Positions 26,438 to 36,883 of a stretch of DNA of 64,000 nt are shown in pieces; position 1 is the first letter of the stretch; each line of letters begins with the position of its first letter. Below the pieces are notes generated by a model that had not been told where the DNA came from, searched no databases, and saw only the letters and a list, made by a program, of their open reading frames with translations. This DNA is from Gemmatimonadota bacterium (lineage in GTDB: Bacteria; Gemmatimonadota; Gemmatimonadetes; Gemmatimonadales; Gemmatimonadaceae): NCBI GenBank assembly GCA_003134685.1, contig PLCA01000005.1, positions 1-64,000 on the forward strand, given 5' to 3'. Both the position numbers and the translations under genes were made by a program.

Positions 26438-27756
26438 ATCAGACGCACGACCCGGCGCTCACCTCGTGGATCGAATCCGCGAACTCGCCCGATAGCGATT
26501 TCCCGATCCAGAATCTTCCTTTCGGCGTATTCTCGCGCAAAGGCGAATCGGAGCGGCGCGTCGGTGTGGCGATCGGCGACCAGATCGTCGACGTTGGAGA
26601 ATCGCTCAGCGCGAATCTGTGGAGCGGTAAGGCGCGCGATGTGGCTCGGTGGTGCGACCGGCCGACCCTCAACGAGCTGATGCAGGCGCCGAGGGAATCG
26701 CTCTCGCAGTTCCGCGCGCGGCTCAGCGAGCTGCTGGCAGGAACGCCCGGCGACGACAGCGTGATCAACCCGCTTCCACCAGGCGCTCTCGTTCCGATGA
26801 CCGAGGCCGTGATGTTTGCCGCCGCTCAGATCGGCGACTACACTGACTTCTACGCCTCGATCTACCACGCGACGAACGTCGGCAAGATCTTTCGTCCCGA
26901 AAGTCCGCTGCTTCCCAACTACAAGCACGTGCCGATCGGCTATCATGGCCGGGCGTCATCGATCGTAATCAGCGGCACTGACGTGACGAGACCAAAGGGT
27001 CAGACGCTTGCGGTCGGGGCCAAGACTCCAACTTTCGGACCTACGGAAATGCTCGACTACGAAGCAGAGGTCGGCTTTTTCGTTGGTCGGGGCAACAAGC
27101 TCGGCGAGCCCGTGCCGATCGGTGAAGCCGAGGACCATCTTTTCGGGATCTGTCTCGTCAACGACTGGTCGGCGCGGGATATCCAATCGTGGGAGTACCA
27201 GCCGCTCGGCCCTTTCCTGTCGAAGAACTTCGCGACGACGATCTCACCGTGGGTGGTAACGTTGGAGGCGCTGGAGCCCTATCGCGTGCCCGCGTTCTTC
27301 CGGCCGCCGGGAGATCCACAGCCGCTGCCGTATCTCTCCTCCGAGAAGGACAAGAACGAAGGCGGTATCGATCTCAACATCGAGGTCTACATCAGATCAA
27401 TGATGATGCGGGAGGGGCGTCTGCGTCCCTGGCGCCTCAGCTCGGCCTCGCTGGCCGACATGTACTGGACCGCGGCGCAGATGCTCACGCACCACGCGAG
27501 CGGCGGCTGCAACCTCCAGCCCGGCGATCTCCTGGCGAGCGGCACGGTATCGGGACCCGACACGGGCTCGCAGGGATGCTTGCTCGAGCTGACGCGGCGC
27601 GGCGCGGCCCCGATCGCGCTTCCGACCGGGGAGGAGCGGAAGTTCCTCCACGATGGCGACGAGATCATCCTACGCGCCTACTTCCAGCGCGAGGGTGCTG
27701 CCCGCATCGGTCTTGGAGAGTGCTCCGGGCTCATCGTCGCATCTCCCAGGCGGTAG
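26434..27756 (+). CDS. fahA: Fumarylacetoacetase
   Basis: Last step of tyrosine/homogentisate breakdown: hydrolysis of fumarylacetoacetate to fumarate and acetoacetate. The 440-residue length fits the family. The N-terminal SH3-like domain includes FPIQNLPFGVFS. The catalytic domain has QIGDYTDFYASIYHATNVG (active-site His and the first metal Asp), GRASSIVISG, LDYEAEVGFFVG, NDWSARDIQSWEYQPLGPF and KNFATTISPWVV. The start GTG lies inside the stop of the preceding unknown gene. Homogentisate dioxygenase is not in the window. Confidence 0.95.
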   Translation: MNQTHDPALTSWIESANSPDSDFPIQNLPFGVFSRKGESERRVGVAIGDQIVDVGESLSANLWSGKARDVARWCDRPTLNELMQAPRESLSQFRARLSELLAGTPGDDSVINPLPPGALVPMTEAVMFAAAQIGDYTDFYASIYHATNVGKIFRPESPLLPNYKHVPIGYHGRASSIVISGTDVTRPKGQTLAVGAKTPTFGPTEMLDYEAEVGFFVGRGNKLGEPVPIGEAEDHLFGICLVNDWSARDIQSWEYQPLGPFLSKNFATTISPWVVTLEALEPYRVPAFFRPPGDPQPLPYLSSEKDKNEGGIDLNIEVYIRSMMMREGRLRPWRLSSASLADMYWTAAQMLTHHASGGCNLQPGDLLASGTVSGPDTGSQGCLLELTRRGAAPIALPTGEERKFLHDGDEIILRAYFQREGAARIGLGECSGLIVASPRR

Positions 27757-27769
27757 CACCTAACCATCG

Positions 27770-28285
27770 ATGTCGATGTCACGTAACGCGCGCGAGCCCC
27801 TGTATGTCGTTCGCAATTCGCCGATTCACGGGCGCGGCGTGTTCGCGGCACGCTACATCCGGGCTGGAACGCGGATCGTCGAGTACACGGGCGACCGAAT
27901 CAGCAACCGCGAAGCAGACCGCCGTTACGACGACACCAGAATGAAGAGGCACCACACCTTCCTGTTCACGCTGGACAAAAAGACGGTGATCGACGGTGCG
28001 ATCGCTACGGGCGGGGGAGACGCGAGCTACATCAACCATTCGTGCGACCCGAACTGCGAGGCGATAATCACCGGCAAGAAGATTTTCATTCACGCGCTTC
28101 GCGGGATCTACCCGGGGACCGAGCTCGCGTACGACTACCAATATGAGCGAACCGGCAGGAACGACGCGAAGCTCGAAAAGTTCTACTTCTGCAAGTGCGG
28201 GGCGGAGAACTGTCGCGGGAGCATCATGAAGCCCCGCACAAAGCGTTCGCGGCGTGCAACGCGCTCGGTGACCGGACGCAAGTAG
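27770..28285 (+). CDS. SET-domain protein-lysine methyltransferase-like
   Basis: A 171-residue protein with a full SET domain: NSPIHGRGVFAARYIRAGTRI (SAM site), YINHSCDPNCEAII (pseudoknot motif NHSCxPN) and GTELAYDYQY (catalytic Tyr region). A post-SET-like cysteine set follows (CKCGAENCRG), pairing with the upstream Cys to bind zinc. A basic tail (PRTKRSRRATRSVTGRK) may bind nucleic acid. Such bacterial SET proteins are thought to methylate DNA-binding or ribosomal proteins, but substrates are mostly unknown. It sits 13 bases after fahA. Confidence 0.9.
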   Translation: MSMSRNAREPLYVVRNSPIHGRGVFAARYIRAGTRIVEYTGDRISNREADRRYDDTRMKRHHTFLFTLDKKTVIDGAIATGGGDASYINHSCDPNCEAIITGKKIFIHALRGIYPGTELAYDYQYERTGRNDAKLEKFYFCKCGAENCRGSIMKPRTKRSRRATRSVTGRK

Positions 28286-28416
28286 CGCCCTTCCGCAGCA
28301 AACGTTCGCGGCGCTCGACGGGAATGCGAACCCGGAGGAAGTAGCGTCCTCTGGACTTCCCGCGTGCACGGCAGTTATGGTAGGTCATCAATCCCTTTCT
28401 TTTTCGGAGCATCCTC
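28286..28416. other. Intergenic region before the M13 peptidase
   Basis: A possible weak hairpin is formed by GGAAGT / ACTTCC (about 28335-28360). There is no T tract, so it is not called a terminator. No promoter is clear. Confidence 0.25.
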
Positions 28417-30453
28417 ATGCGTTTAGTTTTCCCCGCGCTCGCACTCACGCTTGGACTCGCAACGTCCGCGGCGGGACAGGGCGCCGTCCCCATACAGTCG
28501 ACGCCACTCGATCCTGCCAACCTCGATCGCTCGGTCTCGGCATGCACTGACTTCTACCAGTTCGCCAACGGCGGCTGGGCGAAGACCCATCCGGTGCCAC
28601 CCGCATTCTCGATTTGGGGCAGCTTCGCCGAGCTGACGGAGAACAACCAGAGCAACGTCTTGACGATATTGCGCAACTCGGCCGCGAGTGCTAACCCCCA
28701 GGCGAGCGCGGATCTTCGCAAGCTCGCGACCTATTACACGTCGTGCATGGACTCGGCAGGTGCCGAGAAAGAGGGCGCGCAGCCGATCGCGCCTGAGCTG
28801 GGCCGAGTTGCGGCAATTCGCAACCGCGCGCAACTCGAGTCAGAGATCGCGCGCCTACATTCGATGGGACTCCCCTCGGTCTTCGGCTTCGGCGCCCAGC
28901 AGGACGCGAAGAACAGCACTTCCGTCATCGCCGGCGTGCGCCAGGGTGGCCTGTCGCTCCCCGATCGCGACTACTATCTGAACCCGGAGAAGCGCTACTC
29001 CGACATCCGCGCCAACTACACCGATCACGTCGCGCGAACGTTCCAATTGATTGGGGAGAGCGCGTCGGATGCAGGAACGGACGCGCAGCGAGTCCTCGCG
29101 ATAGAGACCGCGCTCGCAAGACCGGCAAAGACTCGCGTGGAAATGCGTGATCCGAACGCCAACTATCACAAGATGACGACGGCGGAGCTAGCCCAACTTG
29201 CTCCCGGCTTCAACTGGCCCACCTACTTCGCCGGCGTTGGACGAGCCGACATCACGACCATCAACGTTCAGAATCCGGCGTTCCTGAAGGCCGTTGACAG
29301 TCTCATGACATCGGTCCCGGTCAACGACTGGAAGGCGTACCTGCGCTGGAAAATTGTTGACGCGGCCGCGCCGAGCCTCAGCTCCGCCTTTGTCAACGAA
29401 GATTTCCGCTTCGGCAGCACGCTCAGCGGAACGAAGGAACAGCTGCCACGCGACAAGCGGTGCGGCCGCGCGACCGATGCGGGATTGAGAGATGCGCTGG
29501 GGCAGGCGTACGTCGCCCAATACTTCACCCCAACAGCCAAACAGCGCGCGCTCGAGATGGTTCGCAACCTCGAGTCGGTGTTCCACGATCGCCTTCAAAC
29601 GCTCGGCTGGATGAGCGACACCACCAAGGCGCAGGCGGAGACGAAACTTGCGGCATTCACCAATAAGATCGGCTACCCGGACAAGTGGCGCGATTATTCA
29701 TCGCTCACGATCAAACCCGGGCAATTTCTCAACAATCAGCTCGCGGTGCGCGAGTACGAGCGTCGCCGGGAGCTGGCGAGAATCGGCCAGCCGGTCGACC
29801 GCGCGGAATGGGGGATGACGCCGCCGACTGTCAACGCGTATTACAACCCGTCCATGAACGAGATTGTGTTCCCGGCCGGCATCATGCAGCCGCCGTTCTT
29901 CGATCCGAAGGCCGACGACGCGGTGAATTACGGCGGGATGGGCGCGGTCATCGGACACGAGATGACGCACGGCTTCGACGACCAGGGCGCCCAGTTCGAC
30001 GCGCAGGGGAATCTGCGCAACTGGTGGAGCGCGTCCGATCTCGAGAAGTTCAAGCGCGGCACCGGACTGGTGGCGTCGCAGTTCGATTCCTACACGGTGC
30101 TGGACAGCGTGCACGTGAACGGCAAGCTCACGCTCGGCGAAAATCTCGCCGATCTTGGAGGACTCTCCGTCTCGTACGCTGCTCTCGAAAAGACCCTGGC
30201 TGCGAAGGGAAGGCCGCCCCTCATCGACGGATTTACTCCCGAGCAACGCTTCTTCCTGGCGTGGGCGCAGATCTGGAGGCAGAACATCAACCCGGAAGCG
30301 CAGCGCGTGAGAATCAACACAGATCCGCACTCTCCGGGGCAGTGGAGAACGAACGGCCCCGTGTCGAATCTGCCGCAATTCGCTGCCGCGTTCGGGTGCA
30401 AGCCCGGGGATCCGATGGTCAGGCCTGATTCGGTGAGGCCGGTTATCTGGTAG
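28417..30453 (+). CDS. M13-family (neprilysin/PepO-like) zinc metalloendopeptidase
   Basis: A 678-residue secreted peptidase; signal peptide ends about residue 22 (TSAAGQG). N-terminal M13 domain opens with DFYQFANGGWAKTHPVP; the catalytic domain contains NAYYNPSMNEIVFPAGIMQPP, the zinc motif VIGHEMTHGFDDQG (HExxH), the third ligand ENLADLGGLSVSY and the C-terminal RVNTD-like RINTDPHSP followed by FAAAFGCKPGDPM. It cleaves short peptides in the periplasm. Length and all catalytic residues are normal. Confidence 0.95.
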   Translation: MRLVFPALALTLGLATSAAGQGAVPIQSTPLDPANLDRSVSACTDFYQFANGGWAKTHPVPPAFSIWGSFAELTENNQSNVLTILRNSAASANPQASADLRKLATYYTSCMDSAGAEKEGAQPIAPELGRVAAIRNRAQLESEIARLHSMGLPSVFGFGAQQDAKNSTSVIAGVRQGGLSLPDRDYYLNPEKRYSDIRANYTDHVARTFQLIGESASDAGTDAQRVLAIETALARPAKTRVEMRDPNANYHKMTTAELAQLAPGFNWPTYFAGVGRADITTINVQNPAFLKAVDSLMTSVPVNDWKAYLRWKIVDAAAPSLSSAFVNEDFRFGSTLSGTKEQLPRDKRCGRATDAGLRDALGQAYVAQYFTPTAKQRALEMVRNLESVFHDRLQTLGWMSDTTKAQAETKLAAFTNKIGYPDKWRDYSSLTIKPGQFLNNQLAVREYERRRELARIGQPVDRAEWGMTPPTVNAYYNPSMNEIVFPAGIMQPPFFDPKADDAVNYGGMGAVIGHEMTHGFDDQGAQFDAQGNLRNWWSASDLEKFKRGTGLVASQFDSYTVLDSVHVNGKLTLGENLADLGGLSVSYAALEKTLAAKGRPPLIDGFTPEQRFFLAWAQIWRQNINPEAQRVRINTDPHSPGQWRTNGPVSNLPQFAAAFGCKPGDPMVRPDSVRPVIW

Positions 30454-30503
30454 GACGGCTGGCATCGTGGCGCGTTCTACGACTTCACGACTAACTTGAG
30501 GGC

Positions 30504-30917
30504 ATGACTGCCCGGAGCTTTTTCTACCGGGAGACAGACGGGATTCGCGTTACGGTGCGACCCGTCTATCTCCGCGATCACTCGGAGCCTTCGCAGAGCC
30601 ATTACGTGTTTGCCTATTTCGTGCGCATCGAGAACGTCGGTACGATGGCGGCGCAGGTCCTCACACGCCGCTGGCTGATTCACGATTCGGTCGGGGAGGG
30701 AGTGGACACCGAAGTGATCGGAGAGGGGGTGGTCGGCGAGCAGCCGACGATCGCCCCGGGCGCGGTCCATGAGTACCAGAGCTTCTGCATTCTGAAGTCG
30801 GGAGAGGGCTGGATGGAGGGGCATTACGGCCTTCTCCGGCAGGACGGAACGCCCTTCGAGGCGACGATCCCGCGCATCATACTCAGCGCGAGCGAGTCGA
30901 CCAGCCTCCCATCGTAA
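30504..30917 (+). CDS. apaG: ApaG-domain protein
   Basis: A 137-residue protein with the single ApaG immunoglobulin-like fold: IRVTVRPVYLRDHSEPSQSHYVFAYFVRI, the typical VGTMAAQVLTRRWLIHD, GEGVVGEQPTIAPGAVHEYQSFC and GWMEGHYGL. In E. coli the gene is linked to ApaH and diadenosine tetraphosphate; the older 'Co/Mg efflux' label is not biochemically supported. It is the first gene of a run leading into a cyclase and the pentose-phosphate genes. Confidence 0.93.
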   Translation: MTARSFFYRETDGIRVTVRPVYLRDHSEPSQSHYVFAYFVRIENVGTMAAQVLTRRWLIHDSVGEGVDTEVIGEGVVGEQPTIAPGAVHEYQSFCILKSGEGWMEGHYGLLRQDGTPFEATIPRIILSASESTSLPS

Positions 30918-30936
30918 GCCGCGCACGACAGTTGCC

Positions 30937-31578
30937 TTGCATCCGGCCGTGAGCCGCATCTACGACATCTCGGTGCCAATCCGGTCGGGTGGACTGGTGT
31001 ACCCGGGAAACCCCGAGATCGACATCGCCCTCCAACAGGCGGTGGCGAAGGGAGCCAGCGCCAACGTGTCGGCGATACGGTTCGGCTCCCACACCGGCAC
31101 GCACGTCGATGCTTCCCGTCATTTCTTTGACGATGGGCAACCAGTCGACAAGATCCCGCTCGATCGCTTGATCGGGCCCGTGCTGCTGGTGGGTTTTGGC
31201 GACGACGTTCGCTCGATCGGCGCCGCGGAGCTGCGCGAGCACGACATCAAGGATCACAAGCGAATTCTGCTTCGCACCCGCAACTCCGCGCTCCTCTCCC
31301 GGAAGGAGTTCGTCAACGACTACACGTACCTTGCTCCCGATGGCGCGCAGTACCTGGTGGACAAGGGAGTGGAGCTGGTCGGCATCGACTACCTGTCCAT
31401 CGAGCAGTTCCACTCGGGACACCATCGCACGCATCGCACGCTTCTCGAGCGCTCGGTGGTCATAGTCGAAGGTCTCGATCTGTCGGTACCGCCGAGCGGC
31501 GAGTACCAGTTCATCTGCCTCCCGTTGAGGCTCGAAGGCTGCGACGGCGCGCCGGCTCGCGCGGTATTAATCGCGTGA
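30937..31578 (+). CDS. Cyclase-family (kynurenine formamidase-like) metal-dependent hydrolase
   Basis: A 213-residue protein of the KynB/cyclase family. It opens with IYDISVPIRSGGLVYPGNPE, then the metal motif GSHTGTHVDASRHFFDDG, and ELVGIDYLSIEQF later. These residues bind two metal ions in KynB, which hydrolyses N-formylkynurenine. No other kynurenine gene is present, so the substrate is uncertain; isatin hydrolase-type activity is an alternative. Start is TTG 30937 or GTG 30949. The next gene overlaps by four bases. Confidence 0.85.
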   Translation: MHPAVSRIYDISVPIRSGGLVYPGNPEIDIALQQAVAKGASANVSAIRFGSHTGTHVDASRHFFDDGQPVDKIPLDRLIGPVLLVGFGDDVRSIGAAELREHDIKDHKRILLRTRNSALLSRKEFVNDYTYLAPDGAQYLVDKGVELVGIDYLSIEQFHSGHHRTHRTLLERSVVIVEGLDLSVPPSGEYQFICLPLRLEGCDGAPARAVLIA

Positions 31579-32198
31579 GCGAAATCAAACACATTTTCTT
31601 CGACATTGGCGGAGTGCTGGGCTCGAATGGGTGGGATCACGAGCAGCGCGAGCGAGCAGTCGCGCAATTTCACCTGAATTCGGATGATTTCGAGTGGCGC
31701 CACAAGGAAGTGGTCGCAGAGTGGGAAGAGGGAAGGATCACGATCGACGAGTATCTCGAGATCGCCGTGTTCCATACGCCGAGGACCTTCTCGCGTGAGC
31801 AGTTCATCGCGTTCATGTACTCGCAGAGCGTGCCCGACGAGGACACGATCGCAATCGCGCGCCAGCTCTCGCGCCAGCCTCGTTACACGCTGATGACGCT
31901 CAACAACGAATCCGAAGAGCTGAACAGGCATCGTATCGAGAAGTTCGGAATCGCGCCGATCTTCGAGGCATTCCTGTCGTCCTGCTGGCTCGGGGTCCGC
32001 AAACCGATACGCCGATTCTACAACCGCGGCCTGGGCATCGCTCAAGCCGAGGCCGCAGCCTCACTCTTCATCGACGACCGCCAGCAGAATCTCATTTCGG
32101 CCAGCACCCTTGGCATAAACGTGGTTCACTTCACATCGGCGACACAGTTGCGCTCCGACCTGGAGCGTATTCTCCACCTGGAATTTCCCGGAGCATAG
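31575..32198 (+). CDS. HAD-superfamily (YihX-like) hydrolase
   Basis: A 207-residue HAD protein. Motif I is FFDIGGVLGSNG, where the usual second Asp of DxD is Gly, as in the YihX-like branch. Motif II is the LMTLNNESEEL region, motif III Lys lies in GVRKPIRRFY and motif IV is FIDDRQQN. YihX dephosphorylates glucose-1-phosphate. Placement four bases into the cyclase stop and three bases before gnd and zwf suggests a sugar-phosphate substrate, but this is inference. Confidence 0.85.
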   Translation: MSEIKHIFFDIGGVLGSNGWDHEQRERAVAQFHLNSDDFEWRHKEVVAEWEEGRITIDEYLEIAVFHTPRTFSREQFIAFMYSQSVPDEDTIAIARQLSRQPRYTLMTLNNESEELNRHRIEKFGIAPIFEAFLSSCWLGVRKPIRRFYNRGLGIAQAEAAASLFIDDRQQNLISASTLGINVVHFTSATQLRSDLERILHLEFPGA

Positions 32199-32201
32199 GC
32201 A

Positions 32202-33101
32202 ATGCGCTTGGCGATGATCGGCCTCGGCCGAATGGGCGGCAACATGTCGGAGCGGTTGATGAAAGGCGGCCACGAGGTCGTTGTCTTCGATCGCACGCCG
32301 GAAGCGGTGCAGAAATACGTCGCGAAGGGGGCAACGCCCACGAGCACGCTGGCCGAGGTCACGGCCAAACTCAAGAGTCCGCGGATCGTGTGGATAATGG
32401 TCCCCTCGGGGAAGCCAGTTGACGATACGATCGCCGCGCTGGTGCCCGGCATGTCGAAAGGCGATGTGATAATCGATGGAGGCAACTCCAACTTCCACGA
32501 CACGATGCGGAGGGGGGCAGACCTGCAGGCGAAGGGAATTCACTTGGTCGATTCAGGAACCAGCGGAGGCATCTGGGGCCTCGCGAACGGATATTGCCTC
32601 ATGATCGGCGCGTCGCCGGAGGCGTTCAAGCTGTGCGAGCCGATCTTCAAGACCCTCGCTCCGTCCGACGGCTACGCTCACATGGGACCGACTGGCGCGG
32701 GTCACTACGTCAAGATGATTCACAACGGGATCGAGTACGGAATGCTCCAAGCGTACGCGGAAGGCTATGAGATTCTCCACGCATCGAAGAACTTCAAGCT
32801 GGACCTGCACAAGATCGCGGCGGTGTGGAATCGCGGCAGCGTCGTGCGCTCGTGGCTCAACGAGCTGGCAGAGACGGCGTTCGAGAGAGATGGCGAGCTG
32901 AGCGATCTGCGCGGATACGTCGAAGATTCGGGCGAGGGACGCTGGACGGTGCAGGAAGCGATCGATCTGGATGTCCCGGCGCCCGTCATCACGCTCTCAT
33001 TGCTCATGCGGCTTCGGTCGCGGCAAGCCGATTCGTTCTCGGCCAAGGTGATCGCGGCACTGCGCAACGAATTCGGCGGTCATGCGGTAAAGAAATCGTG
33101 A
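32202..33101 (+). CDS. gnd: 6-phosphogluconate dehydrogenase, decarboxylating (short GndA/YqeC type)
   Basis: Oxidative pentose-phosphate enzyme that makes ribulose-5-phosphate, CO2 and NAD(P)H. A 299-residue short form. Rossmann motif [20 protein letters not shown], then the signatures [16 protein letters not shown] and [23 protein letters not shown]-like, and the catalytic Lys/His/Asn in [18 protein letters not shown]. The short class lacks the C-terminal tail of E. coli Gnd and is often NAD-preferring. The stop overlaps the zwf start by four bases (GTGA). Confidence 0.95.
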   Translation: MRLAMIGLGRMGGNMSERLMKGGHEVVVFDRTPEAVQKYVAKGATPTSTLAEVTAKLKSPRIVWIMVPSGKPVDDTIAALVPGMSKGDVIIDGGNSNFHDTMRRGADLQAKGIHLVDSGTSGGIWGLANGYCLMIGASPEAFKLCEPIFKTLAPSDGYAHMGPTGAGHYVKMIHNGIEYGMLQAYAEGYEILHASKNFKLDLHKIAAVWNRGSVVRSWLNELAETAFERDGELSDLRGYVEDSGEGRWTVQEAIDLDVPAPVITLSLLMRLRSRQADSFSAKVIAALRNEFGGHAVKKS

Positions 33102-34672
33102 GGACTCCGGTTGCGGTGCCGTTGATCCGCGCGCCAAGAAAGCGTGGAAGTCGTGAGAAGGCCGATGCGTGCACCATGGTGATCTTCGGCGGCGCCGGCG
33201 ACCTCACCAAGCGCAAGCTCATTCCGGCGATCTACTATCTGGCGGAGCAGAAGCTCCTGCCGGACAACTTCGCTCTGCTCGGCGTCGCGCGCGATCAGAA
33301 TACCGACGAGGAGTATCGCGCCCTGATGCGCGAGGCGATGACGCACTCCGACGATATCCACAAAGTCCACGACGAGGTCTGGCAATGGCTCTGTGAGCGG
33401 ACGTTCTACGCCGGCGGCGATTTCTCGAACGACGACGCCTACGGGAACATCGAGAAGCGGCTCAAGGAGATCGAGGCGCGCTCCCCTCTTGAGGAGCAGA
33501 ACCGACTCTTCTATCTGGCGATTCCGCCGAGCGTGTTCGAGACGACCCTCAAACACCTCTGCGCGAGCGGGCTCGCCAAGCGCACGCATTCGTACGAGGA
33601 GCGGCCCTGGAGCCGCATCGTGATCGAAAAGCCGTTCGGCCGCAGCCTCGAATCAGCAAGGGCGCTCAACCGGCTCGTGCTCGACGAGTTCGGCGAGCAC
33701 CAGATCTATCGCATCGATCACTACCTCGGGAAGGAAAGCGTCCAGAACATCCTCGTCTTCCGCTTCGCGAACTCGATCTTCGAGCCGCTGTGGAATCGGC
33801 ACTACATCTCGCACGTGCAGATCACGGCCGCGGAGTCGGTCGGGGTGGAGGGGCGGGGCAAGTATTACGAGGAAGCGGGAGTGCTGCGGGACATGTTCCA
33901 GAACCACCTGTTGCAGCTTCTCACGCTCGCTGCGATGGAACCGCCCAGCTCGTTCACGGCGGACGCGGTTCGGGACGAGAAAGTAAAAGTCCTTCACTCG
34001 GTGCGCCCTCTCATTCAGGGCGACTGCGAACCGTCAGTGGTGCGGGCGCAGTACGACGCGGGAACGATCGAAGGCAAAACGGTTCCGGGATTTCATAGTG
34101 AGCCGGACGTGTCGCCGGATTCCCTCACGCCGACCTTCGCCGCCATGCGGATCTCGATCGACAACTGGCGGTGGAAGGGAGTCCCGTTCTACCTGCGATC
34201 CGGAAAGAGAATGGCGCGCCGGATCTCCGAGATCGCCATCCAGTTCCGGTCGCCGCCCCTCCTGCTGTTCGGTCAGAAAACAGTCGAGGAGATGTCGCCC
34301 AGCGTCCTGACGCTACGCGTTCAGCCCGACGAGGGGATCTCCCTGCGGTTTCAGGTGAAGACTCCCGGCGCGATGCACGAGCTCACTCCGGGCCTCGAGA
34401 TCACGCCGGTCGATATGGACTTCACTTACGCCGAGGCGTTCGGAAACGATGCGCACCCGGCGTACGAGACACTGCTGCTCGATTGCATGATCGGCGATCC
34501 CACCCTGTTCACGCGCAGCGACGAAGTCGAGATGGCATGGACCATCATCGACCCGGTGCTCGAGTATTGGGATAGCCATCCTGCGACGTCGCTTCCTACG
34601 TATCCGGCGGGCAGCTGGGGACCCGAAGAGGCGAATAAAATCCTTGACGGAGATCACACACGTTGGCGATAG
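33098..34672 (+). CDS. zwf: Glucose-6-phosphate dehydrogenase
   Basis: Entry step of the pentose-phosphate pathway. The GTG at 33098 overlaps the gnd stop and gives 524 residues; in-frame codons upstream lie inside gnd. The coenzyme motif is [21 protein letters not shown]. The substrate-binding signature is [14 protein letters not shown] with the catalytic His nearby. [15 protein letters not shown] and FVRSGKRM-like YLRSGKRMA follow. The gene order HAD-gnd-zwf and four-base overlaps show a coupled operon supplying NADPH and ribose phosphate. Confidence 0.95.
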   Translation: MRTPVAVPLIRAPRKRGSREKADACTMVIFGGAGDLTKRKLIPAIYYLAEQKLLPDNFALLGVARDQNTDEEYRALMREAMTHSDDIHKVHDEVWQWLCERTFYAGGDFSNDDAYGNIEKRLKEIEARSPLEEQNRLFYLAIPPSVFETTLKHLCASGLAKRTHSYEERPWSRIVIEKPFGRSLESARALNRLVLDEFGEHQIYRIDHYLGKESVQNILVFRFANSIFEPLWNRHYISHVQITAAESVGVEGRGKYYEEAGVLRDMFQNHLLQLLTLAAMEPPSSFTADAVRDEKVKVLHSVRPLIQGDCEPSVVRAQYDAGTIEGKTVPGFHSEPDVSPDSLTPTFAAMRISIDNWRWKGVPFYLRSGKRMARRISEIAIQFRSPPLLLFGQKTVEEMSPSVLTLRVQPDEGISLRFQVKTPGAMHELTPGLEITPVDMDFTYAEAFGNDAHPAYETLLLDCMIGDPTLFTRSDEVEMAWTIIDPVLEYWDSHPATSLPTYPAGSWGPEEANKILDGDHTRWR

Positions 34673-36654
34673 CTCCACTCATACCCCCGCTCGTCGCGTT
34701 TATCCTTTCGTCGACAGCCTGTCAAAATTCAAAACCGGGCCATAGGGACTCGGCCGCCGTGCTGGCGGGCGACACGACGCAGCACGTGCTTTCTGCTGGG
34801 GACCGTGCGCTCGTGCTGCGCGCGCGCGAGCTCGATCGCGCGGACAGTCTCGATGCCGCGCGCTCCGCGTACGACCAGGCCGCGCAGAAGCTCCCGCAGC
34901 TTTCCGATTGGCTATACCTGAGAGCAGCCGGGGTCACCGGAGACAGCTCGGCGAGAGCAGCCTACTATTCGAAACTTCGAACGGACGTTGCGCGGGATCG
35001 CATCCGGGTGACCGATGCGATCGCACGGGAACGGACGCGCGATTTCGCGGGCGCCATACGCGCCTACAACGCGCTCGGCCAGCGGCTGGACGCATTGCGG
35101 CTTCGCATCAATCCCCCGGCTGATGATGCGTCGAGGACCGCGGCGCGGGGCGAGCTGCTGTCGTACATCTCCAACTCGAACAACTCGGCGGACACGCGCG
35201 AAGCAATCGATCTCTTCGACAAGGTCTTCACCACCACAACACCATCCGAGGAGCTCGTCATCGCGCGCGCGGCGAACAAATCGGGACTGCCTGATCGCGC
35301 AGCCACAGCCTACGCAAAGGCGCTCGGCGCCGGACTCGGCGACGTGGATGACAACGTCGGCTACGGCTCGGTGCTCTACCGCCTGAGGCGCTACGCCGAC
35401 GCCGCGACACAGCTCGCCAAGGTTCGAGCTCCGGCCACGCTCGCCGCCGCGGCGCAATACCAGCGCGCGAGAGCGCAGATCGCTCTCGGCAACACAGAGG
35501 TCGGCCGGTCCACGCTCCGCGCGATCACGACCGCGTATCCGAAGGACACGAGCGCGGCGTCGGCACTCCTCCTGCTCGCCGACCTCGCCACCGACGACAA
35601 TCGCGATCAGGACGCGCGGCAGACTCTCACCGCACTGCTCAAGCGCTTTCCCGCTGGCAGGCATGCCACGAGCGCTCGGTTTCGCACGGGCATGATTGCC
35701 TATATACAGGGAGACAGAAAGAACGCCGCCGCAGAATTCGATTCGCTCGTCGCGCGCGACTCCAACAGCACTGAAGCGCTGGCTGCCTCCTATTGGGCCG
35801 GACGGTCTTACGCCGCACTTGGTGACAAGACGCGCAGCAAGGCAAGGTGGCGATCGATAGTCGCCAAGGAGCCGCTCAGCTACTACGCCGTCGTGGCTGC
35901 CAAGCGGCTCGACACGACGCTCGTCGCGCCAGACCGTTCACCAGCGAATTACGCCAGGGTTCCGGCGATCGATACGGCACTGAACCGAATCATGGCGCTC
36001 AAGGACGTCGGAATGGATGTGGAAGCCGGATTCGAGAACGACAGGCTGTTCCGCGATGCTCTGGGAAATCAGACGCGCATGATCGCCACGGCGCACGCCC
36101 TCGCCGGATCGGATCAGGCATCGCGCTCGATCGCGCTGGGTCGCCGCGCCATCGACGAGATCGGACGCAGTCCGGAGAATTACCGGCTGTACTTTCCGGT
36201 GCTGGAGCGGGAGACTCTGATCTCCAGCAGCAAGGAGAACGCTCTCGATCCGGTTCTCGTCGCGGCGCTCATCCGGCAGGAATCGAACTTCAATCCGCTT
36301 GCTACTTCGCCTGCCGGCGCGAGAGGCCTAATGCAGCTGATGCCGGCCGTCGGAAAGCAAGTCGCCGAGGCGAAGGGCATCGGGCCGTGGGATCCGGATC
36401 TCCTTTATCAGCCCGCCACCAACATCAAGCTGGGCACCGCTCATCTGAGTGGTTTGGCCCACCGGTATCCGGAGGTCGTGAAGGTGCTGTCCGCCTATAA
36501 CGCGGGCGAGTCGCGCGTGGAAAAATGGTCGACCAAAGCAGGGGCAGCGGATCCGGAGGTATTCACGGAGCGCATCCCCTTCGTCGAGACGCGCGACTAC
36601 GTGCGCACGATCCTGCGCAATCGCGCGTACTACCAGGCGCTCTATCCCTGGTAG
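34663..36654 (+). CDS. Lytic transglycosylase (Slt70-like) with TPR superhelix, lipoprotein
   Basis: A 663-residue periplasmic peptidoglycan lyase. The TTG start overlaps zwf by ten bases; the short signal ends STAC, giving a lipoprotein. The middle (about residues 45-480) is a run of TPR-like helical repeats. The C-terminal SLT domain has the catalytic Glu in [15 protein letters not shown], then [29 protein letters not shown] and [11 protein letters not shown]. It cleaves MurNAc-GlcNAc with formation of anhydro-muropeptides. A signal in-frame only from TTG supports that start. Confidence 0.92.
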   Translation: MAIAPLIPPLVAFILSSTACQNSKPGHRDSAAVLAGDTTQHVLSAGDRALVLRARELDRADSLDAARSAYDQAAQKLPQLSDWLYLRAAGVTGDSSARAAYYSKLRTDVARDRIRVTDAIARERTRDFAGAIRAYNALGQRLDALRLRINPPADDASRTAARGELLSYISNSNNSADTREAIDLFDKVFTTTTPSEELVIARAANKSGLPDRAATAYAKALGAGLGDVDDNVGYGSVLYRLRRYADAATQLAKVRAPATLAAAAQYQRARAQIALGNTEVGRSTLRAITTAYPKDTSAASALLLLADLATDDNRDQDARQTLTALLKRFPAGRHATSARFRTGMIAYIQGDRKNAAAEFDSLVARDSNSTEALAASYWAGRSYAALGDKTRSKARWRSIVAKEPLSYYAVVAAKRLDTTLVAPDRSPANYARVPAIDTALNRIMALKDVGMDVEAGFENDRLFRDALGNQTRMIATAHALAGSDQASRSIALGRRAIDEIGRSPENYRLYFPVLERETLISSSKENALDPVLVAALIRQESNFNPLATSPAGARGLMQLMPAVGKQVAEAKGIGPWDPDLLYQPATNIKLGTAHLSGLAHRYPEVVKVLSAYNAGESRVEKWSTKAGAADPEVFTERIPFVETRDYVRTILRNRAYYQALYPW

Positions 36655-36845
36655 CGTTCCTTCTCGGAAGCCGGATTCACTTCACCCTTTCTCCGCTTGC
36701 GCCAGTCGAGGAGCCACGTCCCGGGAATCAGGAACAACGGCGTGAGAAAGATGCCGAGTAGCGAGTTCAGCCAGATCAGCGCGAGGTAGAATGCGATGAG
36801 GCCGAACGATACCCACAGCGTGCCAAGCGGGCCGTGCGTTTCCAA
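36642..36845 (-). CDS. Small membrane protein of unknown function
   Basis: A 67-residue protein with two membrane helices (WVSFGLIAFYLALIWLNSLLG and IFLTPLFLIPGTWLLDW) and a basic, hydrophilic tail. The start is TTG at 36845 with GGGGGAG six to seven bases upstream. It converges on the transglycosylase gene with a 13-base overlap and is divergent from tilS across only 38 bases. No family recognised. Confidence 0.6.
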   Translation of the reverse strand: METHGPLGTLWVSFGLIAFYLALIWLNSLLGIFLTPLFLIPGTWLLDWRKRRKGEVNPASEKERYQG

Positions 36846-36883
36846 GCGAAACTCCCCCGTGAATAGGTAGATTAAAAGGTATC

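Noticed and set aside
32825-33097. Upstream start for zwf
   Set aside because: It lies within gnd. GTG 33098 overlaps the gnd stop in the pattern seen throughout this window.
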